Shown: positions 24,401 through 29,483 of the stretch, in pieces
How the letters are laid out: the number at the start of each line of letters is the position of its first letter
Position numbering within the stretch: position 1 is the first letter of the stretch
Assembly (NCBI RefSeq): GCF_001949145.1
Contig: NW_019091647.1
Span: 12,123-44,048, forward strand
DNA from: Acanthaster planci
Taxonomy: Eukaryota; Echinodermata; Asteroidea; Valvatida; Acanthasteridae
Length of the DNA stretch: 31,926 nucleotides
Reading direction: 5' to 3'
Notes under the pieces: model-generated
The model's input: the letters and a program-made list of their open reading frames with translations, nothing else
What the model was told of the DNA's origin: nothing
Database searches by the model: none
Position numbers and translations under genes: made by a program

Positions 24401-27400
24401 TGTAAAAAATAATTTTCTTCTGTTCCCGGCACAGTGCACTGCTGTCTTTTCCAAATGGGCCAGATTAGCATGCAGTGGTTTTGTAATCGCTCATCACTGG
24501 AGTGATGGAGCGCTTTTGTCTCCAGTGGTAATCCACTCACACTGAATGCCACTGCCACAAACAGTGGTGTAATCTTTCAAAACAATGACGGATTTCCTCC
24601 GCTACTGACAACTGAAAAAATGTTGGAAATTCCCAGCAGCTTGATCTTTTGTTGCGAGTACGGTCTATTGTTACGAGGCCCAGCTATTTTGTCCAATTTC
24701 GGGTACCCCCGCAATGCGTATAAAGCCAACGTCTCCGAAACCAGGCTCCCCGGCAGCAAGTGGTTAAACCACGTACAAGCGCACGTGAGAATGCTACATG
24801 CTTGACTAGTTTATCTTGAATAAATAGGTTATCATCACTATCCACTCATTACCATTACAACACATCGCAGTCCGGCACAATTGTGACATCACAGGAAAAC
24901 CATCTACAAAACTGATATTTAAAGTCCCTTCATTATTATACATCAAGTACATAGTTGAAAAAGTCTCAACTCAAATATTAAACAGAAATGGCAAAGAGTA
25001 AATAAAAGATTGGACACTTCAGTTTTTCAATAAGAAGTTGCCAATATGCAATATTATACTCACTCAATTTTCATGTAAACTTTACAAAAAACGATGATCT
25101 AAGAAGAATAAAGTAAAGTGCAGCATGTTTTGTTTTCTTCAGTGACATAAGTGAGCTCTGGTACTTTTGCCTGGCATTTCAGGTGGACAGGAAATGTTTA
25201 TACACACATATGATGTAAATATGGTACATAAATTTCGCATGAAATACAGTTGAATCAGCTACATTGACCTTAGGCATGGAATCAAAAATACATTGACCGT
25301 TTGCATGCGTCGCATGCATGCGAATGCCAGGAATGCATTTTTTTGTTCAAGCCATCTCCACTTAACACGCGTGAGAACGGCCCTCCCGTTCCCTCACGTT
25401 CCTCTACAACAAAAGACCCGTCACGGTCTGTGCACACAGCAAGATGTTGTGGTCCCCATGGTGGCACAAAACCTTTGCGAAGAAAATTTTGCAGTCCCCG
25501 AAAAATTATTCCCACCTTTACAATTTCAGAAACAATCCAACAATTCCCATGCTTCACATATTTTAAAGGTCGAAATTTACGTTTAATTTGCTATTAACGT
25601 TTGGCAACAACATTTCAATTTGCCGTTTAACGGTTTAAACATTTGGCCAACACAAACAATAAAAGCCGCCGCATGTCAGCTCTGTTTCCGCCTAACAAGT
25701 GAATTTTTAATGCCTGTATTTAGCTCAACAACAATGCATTTGTGGTTGTCCGAGTGTATGCCGATGTGCTATTATTGTCAATCACTCTTCATAAGATATT
25801 CCTGTAGAGCTGGGGTGGCTTTATTCTAGAATTTTTTTATCATTGGGATTTGCTTAGCAACTTCAAAATAAGCATTTATTCCCAAGGTAGTTTTTGGTGT
25901 ATTGGCGTCTAAGTCAGTTAAAATCATGACATTAAGTATTAAAAGAGCTGAATATTTTGTTCAATTCTTGGGAAGGGTATTTAAGGGTTTAGACTAGACT
26001 GGCCAGCTTTAAGACTGAGTTATCAAGAGATCCTATTAGTGTTTCGACTTTTGCAGCATCTTTTGAAATTAGAACTTAACCCAAATTGCATCAACTGAAC
26101 TTTGTGAAACCTTCAACGGTTAGTTTCGTTTAAATGTCTAGGAAAATCTCTAAATGGATTTAATTTTTCCGTTGAAACGATTAAACGTTTAAACACCCGA
26201 CCCTTACTGTCATGGAAAACTTTTCATCCAGAAATGTCCCAAGCAGCTAGCAGTTTGGTGTGGTAATTTGGATGACGAATGCAAGCGGTCGGTTGTCTGC
26301 CTAATGTCAGTTCCTGCGCACCTCGTATTGATGGGGAAAATTCTGGAATGCAATGGTCGGCGATGGTTCTTTAGTACAATACAATGGTAAAGTACTTTGA
26401 GGAAAAAGTAAATTTTAAAAAGTATTTATGTAAGACCCGTTTTTATGAGAATAATTAATTTCCCATTCATTATTGTTGACACCATGACAAAAATAAACGT
26501 AGCAAGGGAATAAAGTCGGGAGAGTATTCCAAATAAGGTCTCAGAGGAGCTTTCATCCAAGCAAAGATTGACAGCTGACCGACGTCATGTATTAAAATTG
26601 TTCCAGCAGACTTGGTTGTGTCTTCTGATTGACAGCCTGCCTCGGCATTTCTTTAAAAAATCAAATCTGTGGACCACGTGTGACTTTTTTTTCCTGGTGA
26701 AAACTATTAATTCTTCCCTCCTTGGATTTTTTTTAGCCAAACCTAGACCATGTGTGATTTTTAATTTTTCCTGGCACCGTGGCATTTTTTTATTCAGAGC
26801 ATCCAACCCACAAAAATACACGTGCATTAATAATTTCCTCCACAGCATTTTTTTCCTAGCACCCAACCTACCAAATATATTAATACTGTCCTCCTTGGTA
26901 TTTTCTATCCTAACCTAGACCACCTTTTTTTGTTGTTTTTTCACTCACAAAACTGCCCAATTTTCTTATTCGGAGCACCCAACCCACCAAAATATCAATT
27001 CTTCCCTCCTCAGCATTTCTCTATCCAAACCTGGACCATGAGGTTTTTTCTGCACCACAGCTCATTTTTTAATCAGAGGACAGAACATGCCAAAAATATA
27101 TCAATTCTCTCCCCTCCCCTCGGCATTTATTTTCTATCCAAACCTTGACCACTTGTGGTTTTTATTTCTCCTGGCACCACTGCTTTTTTTTTCCTGAGCA
27201 TCCATCCCAAGCCATCAAAATATATTCATTCTTTCCTATTTGGCATTTATGTTGTCTAAACCAAGACCATGCTTTTATTTTTTTCCTGTACCAGTGCACA
27301 TATTTTCTCCTTATGCCGAGCACCCCATCCCTCAAAATATGTTGATTCTTTCCTCCTCGGCATTTTTCTATCCAAACCTGGACCATGAGGGTTTTCATTT

Positions 27401-29057
27401 TTTTTTGGCGAGACTGCACATTTTTTATTCCCAACCCCCCCCCATATTAATCTTTCCCTCCTCAGCGGTTCTCAAACCTGGACATTTTAAGCAAGAATGT
27501 ATAAAATGTAAGAAGTCGGTACATCAAAGGGTCAGCATGAATGGTTGTAAGAGGGAGGAATAAAATCTTACCAGACCAAACACTCAATAATCAATTTTTA
27601 TTTAGCCAATAGACTCAGGAACAGCTTGTGTGCATGTTCTTTGCATCTTTGCATCCTTTAGAGGGACAGACTTACAGGGATGCATGTTGTGCTAAAAACA
27701 GACTTTACATCCCTGTTTGTCTTAAAAATAGTTTATTAGCTGGCAGAGAATAATCCATTAAATAAAATGCTTATACTGACTTCAAACACTGTCTTTACCT
27801 TTGCAGCCAATGAGCGACTGGCTTGATGCTGTGAGCTAAGTCGTCTCAGGAAGTAGTCCATGACTTCACAGCATGTAGTAGCCTGGGAGTCTGGCCCACG
27901 CACCAGACTCTGAAGTCGAGATAGCAGCTGCTCTTGCTTGTCAATGCGCTGTAAAATACAACCATATACTATCATCCTGCTCAAACGCCTCAAACTCTAC
28001 TTCCTGAACTAGTACATCCTACATTATACCAGCAGTTTCTTATAAAGTAAAATTCCAACTCCTTGGTTGAAGATGTGTCTGAAAACTGTAATTTACAAAA
28101 AAGTCACGACTGTTATGTTTATCAAACAATACATGAAGTGACTGACATTTTCACCCCAACTTCCTGCATGCAGTCCAAGGTAAATGACCACCATGATTTC
28201 CTCCTGTTACATTTGAAACCCTAACTAACTGCAGTTCCAGTAGCTTCTTCCAGCCTACCTGTTTCCTCTTGGCCTCTCCCTTCTTGGTTTCATCCCCTGG
28301 ATCACTGTCTTGGTTATCATTCAACAGGAACTCACACAGACATTGCACTGGCAAGACATCCAGAGAACCTTCAGCAGAATTCACCAGTTCTGCCAGCCAT
28401 GGCATGGACTGGGATGTGCCCTGTGCAAGTCCAACAAAGAAATTATCAGAATTTTGATGTATCTGACCATGGTATTTGATGTGAACTGAGACTGTAATTA
28501 GATAGGAAAGTTCAGTTTTTAGTTACTGTAACAATCCATAAGTCTTCTTTGAGTATATGTCAGATGTTTCCTCTGAGCTCTTGAATGTAACATTTCTCTA
28601 TCATGTCAGAACAACTTCTGAGGTATGCTCAGTTTTAAGAAAATGAAACAACGTCATCCCCAAGTACCGTAAACCAGGTTTGCAGCCAATAGTAAATATT
28701 TCTGGCATTTTGAAATGAAGTGCAAAAGTTACATAGCACAGGTTTCATGGATTCTGACTAGTATTTTGACAATCAAGTCAACTGAATGATAGCTCAATGG
28801 GTAGAGTACCACAATGATATCCCCAAGGCTGCAGGTTCAGGAAACTGTCTCTGTTAAACTAAATATTGCTTAGTGAGCTTTGTCAGTTTTCAATTAAATG
28901 GCCCAAAAAATAGCTGGTATTCTTTACCTGTCTCTGTATGATATCCAGTAGGAAGTCAGGGGACCTGCTCCGGCATAGCATGTGACCAAGATTCAGGACC
29001 TTGTTGTAATGTTGGAGTTGCTCTAGTACATGTGCAGGTGGACGCCTGGCTATGCCA
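419..29057 (-). CDS. INTS1: INTS1 (Integrator complex subunit 1), middle and C-terminal part, 26 exons
   Basis: INTS1 is the large alpha-helical (HEAT-type) scaffold of the nuclear Integrator complex, which cleaves snRNA 3' ends and ends transcription of paused RNA polymerase II. Seen: 26 minus-strand exons, each with an AG acceptor and GT donor, whose phases all match; they sum to 3792 nt (1263 whole codons plus partial codons at both ends) with no stop. Recognised from memory of vertebrate INTS1: ARRPPAHVLEQL, SPDFLLDIIQRQ, GSLDVLPVQCLCEFLL, DYFLRRLSS, DTSEDALLLPDWLKLRMIRS, VEVQQMRGASGG, LDFLWACIHIPKIWQGRD and LLQGRTHLN. The N-terminal ~40 percent and the last ~70 residues are outside the window. 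Introns run from 128 to 4223 bp; the two largest hold most of the repeats. Intact frame and canonical borders argue for a functional gene. Identity is very sure; single exon borders are less so. Confidence 0.95.
621..691 (-). CDS. INTS1: INTS1 exon 25
   Basis: It encodes MAEALNELEEKSSSAVGILQ then NFV, matching vertebrate LLEVLSDIDEMSRRRPEILSFF. The acceptor is TTGTCTAG and the donor GTG|GTGAGC. Confidence 0.92.
973..1238 (-). CDS. INTS1: INTS1 exon 24
   Basis: It begins NLSQIYPDIQQLKSLLASIT and ends WDVEDVKLFAERLALEEDSE. A Ser/Gly/acidic linker lies between, matching the variable linker after vertebrate LVMLKSLLAGLSL. The acceptor is CCTGTAG and the donor AAG|GTACAT. Confidence 0.93.
1555..1682 (-). 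CDS. INTS1: INTS1 exon 23
   Basis: It begins HALIAKKALEPIITKFIQLL then YQYSSHSPTEAQPLLEKHSV, matching vertebrate HLAAFINKFVQFIHKYITYNAP. The acceptor is TTTATAG and the donor CAA|GTAAGA. Confidence 0.93.
2212..2382. mobile_element. TTAA-flanked MITE, 171 bp
   Basis: The left border is GTTAACCTCTTCGGACCGG and the right border inverted is GTTAACCCGTTAGCACCGG, 15 of 19 alike. TTAA lies at 2208-2211 and 2383-2386. It lies in the intron between INTS1 exons 22 and 23 and is too short to encode anything. Confidence 0.75.
2477..2666 (-). CDS. INTS1: INTS1 exon 22
   Basis: It encodes QLPMVAVLLQGRTHLNLKEF and HLRFFNHILGILQLLEPQLF, then ends SIIETYFPILQ, matching vertebrate LPMIAALLHGRTHLNFQEF and LHVLGLLELLQPHVF. 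The acceptor is TTCTGAAG (slightly weak) and the donor CAG|GTATTC. Confidence 0.95.
2667..3194. other. Intron between INTS1 exons 21 and 22
   Basis: AT-rich sequence with no ORF, repeat or RNA gene that I can support. Confidence 0.8.
3195..3308 (-). CDS. INTS1: INTS1 exon 21
   Basis: It encodes LLSVLADSKPGDISKQKADD then ANVACRKLAAEHPVLIL, matching vertebrate RFITLLADTSD and MACRKLAVAHPLLLLRHLP. The acceptor is CTACCCAG and the donor AG|GTAGGA. Confidence 0.94.
3504..3650 (-). CDS. INTS1: INTS1 exon 20
   Basis: It begins PSCALYQQLLLELYLQVPET, matching vertebrate CRDLLLQLYLQRPE, and ends with VDCLTH plus a split Arg codon. The acceptor is CTTTCAG and the donor AG|GTTAGT. Confidence 0.93.
3651..4276. 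other. Intron between INTS1 exons 19 and 20
   Basis: A short ORF on the plus strand (4048-4230) looks random. Nothing else seen. Confidence 0.8.
4277..4527 (-). CDS. INTS1: INTS1 exon 19
   Basis: It begins RHSEEDVLHLSPDQTCALAD and includes IKARLALLLNGFHSNRGVVE then HLIKYLGDCSRE, matching vertebrate LIQARLPLLLSCC and VTEHLSGCIQQ. The acceptor is GATACAG and the donor AG|GTTAAT. Confidence 0.93.
4528..5018. other. Intron between INTS1 exons 18 and 19
   Basis: Poly-A runs and AT-rich sequence; no feature recognised. Confidence 0.8.
5019..5106 (-). CDS. INTS1: INTS1 exon 18
   Basis: It encodes SFSATAVLDFLWACIHIPKI then WQGRDTRASK, almost identical to vertebrate SASLDFLWACIHVPRIWQGRD. The acceptor is GATTTCAG and the donor AAG|GTAGGC. 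Confidence 0.96.
5107..5654. other. Intron between INTS1 exons 17 and 18
   Basis: No feature recognised. Confidence 0.8.
5655..5930 (-). CDS. INTS1: INTS1 exon 17
   Basis: The longest exon. It encodes HPQLLSSTAGLLTDWLALLD and SAYLLALLTHQANWKTLHRC, then IDKLLGFARK, matching vertebrate GLLVDWLEMLDPE and LLTLFTHQSSWPTLHQCI. The donor is AG|GTGAGT. The acceptor ACAATAG (exon start 5930) is preferred for phase over CCACAG (start 5920). Confidence 0.9.
5931..6405. other. Intron between INTS1 exons 16 and 17
   Basis: A minus-strand stretch at about 6110-6235 is open after TTTTAACAG (VSIMLGILRQPGAHVWKIMG), but it has no good donor and is not needed to join the exons in frame. I leave it as intron. 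Confidence 0.7.
6406..6586 (-). CDS. INTS1: INTS1 exon 16
   Basis: It begins ACKQLLDSNPSQLEQLLTTS and ends SRLLIHQQEKHSSVSGTQTT plus two bases. The acceptor is CCCTGCAG. The 3' border is uncertain: donor TTA|GTAGGT pairs in phase with the next exon at 5930, while a weaker GTGTCT donor ending the exon at 6429 would pair with an acceptor at 5920. Confidence 0.82.
6587..7389. other. Intron between INTS1 exons 15 and 16
   Basis: Contains the 46-bp dispersed repeat at 7184; otherwise nothing recognised. Confidence 0.8.
7184..7230 (+). repeat. 46-bp dispersed repeat, arm 1
   Basis: It has agttcatgctgctgtatcat followed by actggccagtca. The reverse complement of 13433-13478 matches at 42 of 46 positions. 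It is an intronic fragment of an unnamed element. Confidence 0.7.
7390..7503 (-). CDS. INTS1: INTS1 exon 15
   Basis: It begins VNQVLKEMSRDTQEESIEKV and ends with TSADEKLLEQ. It aligns in position with the vertebrate LEVVSSTVRAVIATLRSGE segment. The acceptor is CTTTATAG and the donor AAG|GTAGAA. Confidence 0.87.
7504..7873. other. Intron between INTS1 exons 14 and 15
   Basis: A random-looking minus ORF (7631-7822) is present; the neighbouring exons join in frame without it. Confidence 0.75.
7874..8012 (-). CDS. INTS1: INTS1 exon 14
   Basis: It begins KKYGPSSTFPELVQYLCEVL and ends with HCQKELDETSADVS. The acceptor is GCTTCAG and the donor G|GTGAGA; it ends one base into a codon. Confidence 0.88.
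8013..8726. other. Intron between INTS1 exons 13 and 14
   Basis: Holds the TA-rich simple repeat. The 110-codon plus ORF at 7988-8320 overlaps an INTS1 exon antisense and has no coding signal. Confidence 0.75.
8566..8612. repeat. (TA)n-rich simple repeat and small palindrome
   Basis: aaatatatataaatatatatatatacatgta is followed by tacagtgttgtaca. It is intronic simple sequence. Confidence 0.85.
8727..8897 (-). CDS. INTS1: INTS1 exon 13
   Basis: Fifty-seven whole codons begin ELLKDIQRLRTDPLHRPSER and end with SCSLLRLLLTRE. The acceptor is CCTCTAG and the donor GAG|GTGAGA. The helix-rich, leucine-rich composition fits the scaffold. Confidence 0.9.
9004..9023 (+). repeat. (TTA)n microsatellite
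   Basis: Four to five ttattattatta units followed by a T run, in the intron between INTS1 exons 12 and 13. Confidence 0.85.
9240..9648. mobile_element. TTAA-flanked MITE, 409 bp (piggyBac-type)
   Basis: TTAA stands at both borders (9236-9239 and 9649-9652). The left end is CCCTTTCGCGCCAGG and the right end, inverted, is CCCCTTGACGACGGG, 10 of 15 alike. The body is GC-richer than the surrounding intron and has no convincing ORF. TTAA duplication with CC-starting ends is typical of the piggyBac superfamily; that assignment is inference. Confidence 0.7.
10076..10132 (-). CDS. INTS1: INTS1 exon 12 (57 nt)
   Basis: Nineteen whole codons encode IFTDEPPRESKQVFSAIQQ. The acceptor is ATTTTCAG and the donor CAG|GTAAGG. 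It is the shortest exon and similarity is weak, but borders and phase are good. A cassette of 57 nt could be skipped without changing frame. Confidence 0.8.
10451..11310 (+). repeat. Dispersed ~860-bp repeat, copy 1
   Basis: It is homologous over its whole length, in the same orientation, to 21113-21936. Shared words include gctaaggggccgga, gttaatgagctggccc, aaccattgttg.cgaccca, gaaggcgtgagggaaatgcg and gcggtttccacaaaat. It holds three ~65-bp tandem subunits starting at 10571, 10636 and 10702. At 10739 there is a CAGTCAACCCTTGTTATTAC motif after TA that looks like a pogo/Tigger-type end. It lies in the intron between INTS1 exons 11 and 12. No intact ORF is seen. Confidence 0.85.
10571..10735 (+). 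repeat. Three ~65-bp tandem subunits inside repeat copy 1
   Basis: Each subunit has the form acatttacatactgc-ttctttc followed by a gac/cac-rich part and gatgttggaa (or gaggttggaa). Starts at 10571, 10636 and 10702 give periods of 65 and 66 bp; the third is partial. The same triplication in copy 2 means it predates the dispersal. Confidence 0.75.
11311..12283. other. Intronic sequence after repeat copy 1
   Basis: Between the dispersed repeat and INTS1 exon 11. At 11957-11978 the sequence TTAACCCCTTCAAAATTTGG looks like a lone TTAA-element end without a partner. Nothing else recognised. Confidence 0.6.
12284..12396 (-). CDS. INTS1: INTS1 exon 11
   Basis: It encodes DKVESKKEEPVEKMDTSEQV then VRLPDEENQEEWCKMLNK, an acidic, poorly conserved linker, as expected after the GASGG block. 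The phase fits on both sides (acceptor ACTCCAG, donor AAG|GTAGGA). The call rests on phase and order more than on similarity. Confidence 0.82.
12397..13922. other. Intron between INTS1 exons 10 and 11
   Basis: Several overlapping ORFs of 60-123 codons on both strands around 12387-12888 look like chance. The 46-bp inverted repeat arm lies at 13433. Confidence 0.7.
13433..13478 (-). repeat. 46-bp dispersed repeat, arm 2 (inverted)
   Basis: Inverted partner of 7184-7230, with tgactggccagt and atgatacagcagcatgaact on the plus strand. Confidence 0.7.
13923..14107 (-). CDS. INTS1: INTS1 exon 10
   Basis: It encodes SQLLAHLDSAVKQEPQALEH, then DKAYMAQLVEVQQMRGASGG and VEFHKLL, matching vertebrate MDKNYMAHLVEVQHERGASGG. 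The acceptor is CTTCTCAG and the donor AAG|GTCAGA. A (CAGA)n microsatellite lies immediately upstream of the acceptor. Confidence 0.94.
14116..14137 (+). repeat. (CAGA)n microsatellite at the INTS1 exon 10 acceptor
   Basis: About five tandem agac units lie 9-30 bp upstream of the acceptor on the minus strand, where they read gtctgtctgtct and so form the pyrimidine tract of the splice site. Confidence 0.9.
14202..15270. mobile_element. Non-autonomous DNA transposon, 1069 bp, ~59-bp TIRs, 5-bp TSD
   Basis: The left end starts GGGAGAATTCATTTTTTAAC and the right end is its inverse, GGGAGAATTTATTTTTTAAC on the other strand. The match continues through about 59 bp with roughly eight differences. 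Both ends are directly flanked by GTAAG (14197-14201 and 15271-15275), a textbook target-site duplication. Each TIR holds a small palindrome (GGTTGAACC or GGTTGACC) and a repeated GGTAACTC. Internal ORFs reach at most 126 codons and look random, so it is probably a MITE or deletion derivative. The superfamily is not clear from the ends. It sits in the intron between INTS1 exons 9 and 10, about 90 bp from an acceptor. Confidence 0.88.
15276..16173. other. Intron between INTS1 exons 9 and 10, right of the TIR element
   Basis: AT-rich with no ORF or repeat recognised. Confidence 0.75.
16174..16246 (-). CDS. INTS1: INTS1 exon 9
   Basis: A 73-nt exon encodes ALQDLEPAQLVLFIQSFGIP then TASM, matching vertebrate LQDLEPQQLLLFVQSFGIP. 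The acceptor is TTTTCCAG and the donor AG|GTAACC. Confidence 0.94.
16475..16735 (+). mobile_element. tRNA-derived SINE (probable)
   Basis: It has a B-box-like ggttcaatttc (16531-16541) after tgtgatccca and an A-box-like ggttggcgagg about 45 bp before. A body follows with gactccgtgggttttaccca and ggggttttcctccggcctct. Such bodies are common in invertebrate SINEs. Exact ends are not defined. Confidence 0.5.
16741..16960 (-). mobile_element. SINE copy in inverted orientation
   Basis: Read on the minus strand it contains tgtgtccctggggcaagcca, then agtcccacccgagtacgc, ctcacaag-like text, gagtatacagtgtt and a gggcagggc...attaat end. This parallels the tail of the plus copy at 17085-17195. The heads differ, so either the families differ or the heads were exchanged. 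Confidence 0.6.
17015..17195 (+). mobile_element. tRNA-derived SINE, plus orientation
   Basis: A box TGGTCAAGTGG (17036-17046) and a perfect B box GGTTCGAGTCC (17081-17091). There is no proper anticodon stem, so it is a SINE head and not a tRNA gene. The tail holds a hairpin acttgtg...cacaagt (17102-17123), gagtatacagtgtt and acatccaaaattaat. The tail is also present in inverted orientation at 16741-16880. Confidence 0.7.
17200..17863. other. Intron between INTS1 exons 8 and 9, right part
   Basis: A minus ORF at 17237-17452 is rich in Ser, Asp and Glu (SDSSDNNSSVDAFSDHDSNQ), a composition typical of transposon-derived N termini. It has no continuation, so I do not call it a gene. Confidence 0.5.
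17864..18022 (-). CDS. INTS1: INTS1 exon 8
   Basis: It contains VESDFQLLLHSWFPENSSPP and AYLVDTSEDALLLPDWLKLR, the longest near-identical block with vertebrate INTS1. I chose the donor CAG|GTTGGT because only it keeps the next exon in frame (ALQDLEPAQL); a better-looking GTGAGC donor 4 nt further on would shift the frame. Confidence 0.92.
18023..18488. other. Intron between INTS1 exons 7 and 8
   Basis: No feature recognised. Confidence 0.75.
18489..18600 (-). CDS. INTS1: INTS1 exon 7
   Basis: It encodes SDTQDQVFLYWQTGESATMH then ILIVHAMVILLTYGQPK, matching vertebrate TMHILVVHAMVILLTLG. The acceptor is CATACAG and the donor AAG|GTACAA. It ends one base into a codon. Confidence 0.95.
18864..19025 (-). 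CDS. INTS1: INTS1 exon 6
   Basis: Fifty-four whole codons begin DLAQLIVERPTIVSCILPHE and end IFSRYLIKATKPNEEGYSW, matching vertebrate LLSIFSRYVRRMRQSKEGEEVYSW. The acceptor is ACAATAG and the donor TGG|GTAAGC. Confidence 0.95.
19312..19407 (-). CDS. INTS1: INTS1 exon 5
   Basis: Thirty-two whole codons encode ACQIETDPLALSAYVVFLSQ then FAPVSDLNDLAV, matching vertebrate METDPQTISAYLIYLSQ. The acceptor is ACCTGCAG and the donor GTG|GTGAGT. Confidence 0.94.
19644..19738 (+). repeat. Two-copy ~46-bp tandem duplication
   Basis: ggctttttcgcaa followed by ...aaggcatt occurs twice (from about 19649 and 19696), separated by a run of G. This is a simple local duplication in an intron. Confidence 0.6.
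19815..19945 (+). repeat. Degenerate tandem repeat of caactcaaccgt units
   Basis: About six units of the form (ga)caactcaaccgt or caagtcgaccgttgaga follow each other with 15-29 bp spacing. Several carry the half-palindrome caaccgt / ccgttga. It lies just 3' (minus sense) of the gag-like remnant. Confidence 0.65.
20031..20906 (-). pseudogene. Broken retroelement gag-like ORF (tentative)
   Basis: Two open stretches in the same minus frame, 20906-20586 (from ATG: MASSSSQHSSKHLKSSRSPL) and 20390-20031 (with VPEFPDAARDKIFLNRGK and LKDIDHAACSGIRCMLSVLL), are separated by about 195 bp where coding-like sequence sits in another frame. One frame change coincides with a direct 8-bp duplication (gcatctat twice, 20369-20384). 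The Ser-rich start, proline-rich middle and later hydrophobic helices resemble gag-like ORFs of invertebrate retroelements (for example DIRS-type), but this is only an impression. It could also be a degraded host exon. Confidence 0.4.
21113..21936 (+). repeat. Dispersed ~820-bp repeat, copy 2
   Basis: Second copy of the repeat at 10451-11310, starting with the same gctaaggggccgga and ending near ctccagatgcgtcac. The three ~65-bp internal subunits are conserved (starts near 21220, 21285 and 21351). The CAGTCAACCC piece is missing, but ttattacaaaat.agccata remains. It is preceded directly by the gag-like remnant. It lies in the intron between INTS1 exons 4 and 5. Confidence 0.85.
21940..23631. 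other. Intronic sequence between repeat copy 2 and INTS1 exon 4
   Basis: Simple tacatgta sequence at 22.5-22.8 kb. A minus ORF at 23281-23523 encodes a hydrophobic stretch (see findings). Two telomere-like ttaggg units at 23578-23589 are too few to matter. Confidence 0.6.
22485..22800. repeat. tacatgta-rich simple sequence
   Basis: Repeated acatgtacatgta words (for example 22486-22501 and 22657-22672) in AT-rich intron. ORFs here are chance products. Such words are scattered through the whole window. Confidence 0.7.
23632..23814 (-). CDS. INTS1: INTS1 exon 4
   Basis: Sixty-one whole codons begin GLMMVLSMPEDQDTKEEDME and contain ASHEWLLKNMPSLPHFDSAR, matching the vertebrate WLLRDLPRLPLFDSVR stretch. 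The acceptor is CTAAAAG and the donor CGG|GTGAGA. It lies between the two largest introns. Confidence 0.94.
24201..24763. mobile_element. TTAA-flanked MITE, 563 bp, with internal hairpin
   Basis: Left border TTAACTACTTCGTGCAAGG; right border inverted TTAACCACTTGCTGCCGGG. TTAA lies at 24197-24200 and 24764-24767. An internal hairpin at 24488-24512 pairs CGCTC-ATCACT with AGTGAT-(G)-GAGCG around a two-base loop. The ends resemble those of the 409-bp and 171-bp elements and of the element end at 1-95. Confidence 0.65.
24768..26639. other. Intronic sequence between the 563-bp MITE and the 115-bp array
   Basis: AT-rich. A GC-richer patch at 25340-25500 with open frames on both strands may be an old element. 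Several AAACGTTTAAAC-like palindromes occur around 25625 and 26180. No gene supported. Confidence 0.6.
25292..25330. repeat. Palindromic gcatgc-rich stretch
   Basis: tttgcatgcgtcgcatgcat and then gcgaatgcc contain overlapping inverted repeats of GCATGC/TGCATGCG. Possibly the remnant of an inverted-repeat end; no partner was found. Confidence 0.45.
26640..27490 (+). repeat. Diverged tandem array, ~115-bp unit, about 7 copies
   Basis: A pyrimidine-rich unit carries, in order, ccaaacctggaccatg, a T-run, cctggcaccactgc, ttattcagagcacccaaccc, accaaaatat and ttctttcctcctcggcattt. The anchor ccaaacctgga recurs at 26737, 26909, 27025, 27138, 27256, 27372 and 27472; spacing is 113-118 bp except for one 172-bp interval holding a partial extra unit and a last interval of 100 bp. 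It lies in the intron between INTS1 exons 3 and 4. ORFs here are by-products of the T-rich repeat. Confidence 0.85.
27799..27948 (-). CDS. INTS1: INTS1 exon 3
   Basis: Fifty whole codons begin RIDKQEQLLSRLQSLVRGPD and include CCEVMDYFLRRLSSQHQASR. The acceptor is TTTTACAG and the donor AAG|GTAAAG. It corresponds to the vertebrate segment with DYFLRRLGSSQ. Confidence 0.95.
28259..28420 (-). CDS. INTS1: INTS1 exon 2
   Basis: Fifty-four whole codons encode GTSQSMPWLAELVNSAEGSL and DVLPVQCLCEFLL, then an acidic/lysine-rich linker ending KRKQ. The acceptor is TTGCACAG and the donor CAG|GTAGGC. MPWLAELV and LPVQCLCEFLL are among the most conserved INTS1 stretches. Confidence 0.95.
28421..28927. 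other. Intron between INTS1 exons 1 and 2
   Basis: Holds the tRNA-type SINE head at 28788; nothing else recognised. Confidence 0.75.
28788..28850 (+). mobile_element. tRNA-type SINE head fragment
   Basis: tagctcaatgggtagagta (28790-28808) is a classic A-box/D-arm sequence, followed 25 bp later by gcaggttcaggaaact as a decayed B box. No tRNA fold is possible. It lies in the intron between INTS1 exons 1 and 2. Confidence 0.55.
28928..29057 (-). CDS. INTS1: INTS1 exon 1 (of 26 in window)
   Basis: The exon encodes GIARRPPAHVLEQLQHYNKV, then LNLGHMLCRSRSPDFLLDII and QRQ. The acceptor is ATCCACAG and the donor CAG|GTAAAG. Its first base completes a codon begun in an exon not seen here; it ends on a whole codon. 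This is the most upstream INTS1 exon I can find, so the preceding intron is at least 2.87 kb. Confidence 0.93.
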
Positions 29058-29483
29058 CTGTGGATATGTTAGTAAAATACCACAATCACTTCATAGTCAA
29101 TGACTAAATGCATTGCCAATTTGAGATGTTAACAGCAGATAAATGCATAGCTAAAGTTGGCAATGGTAATCAAATTATTGCAATTTGCAATTTTTCAAGA
29201 AATCAACTGATGATGGAAATACAATTCCCCCTAAAACCTCCAGGTAGATTTTGAAGGATCTGAGATGGTTCGGGGTATGCTAAACAAGAACAAGAAAACA
29301 TTTGTCCTCATTTGGAAACAAAATTCAACAAAGGACAGACTAAGGAACGATGTCAAAAAGAATTTAATCGGCACGCCCCAAAGTGCCGAGGGCTGGCGCA
29401 CCCCAGCTGGCTGACCCTCGGCACCACCGACCTGCTTAGTGTTCCTGCATAACAAAGGGTACAGAATATCCAAAAACGTATCT

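Noticed and set aside
25282-25597. Overlapping 91-98-codon ORFs in a GC-richer patch
   Set aside because: Open on both strands with no recognisable motif; a possible old element but not supportable as coding.
26568-27563. Plus and minus ORFs of 66-116 codons
   Set aside because: They are by-products of the T-rich 115-bp tandem array.
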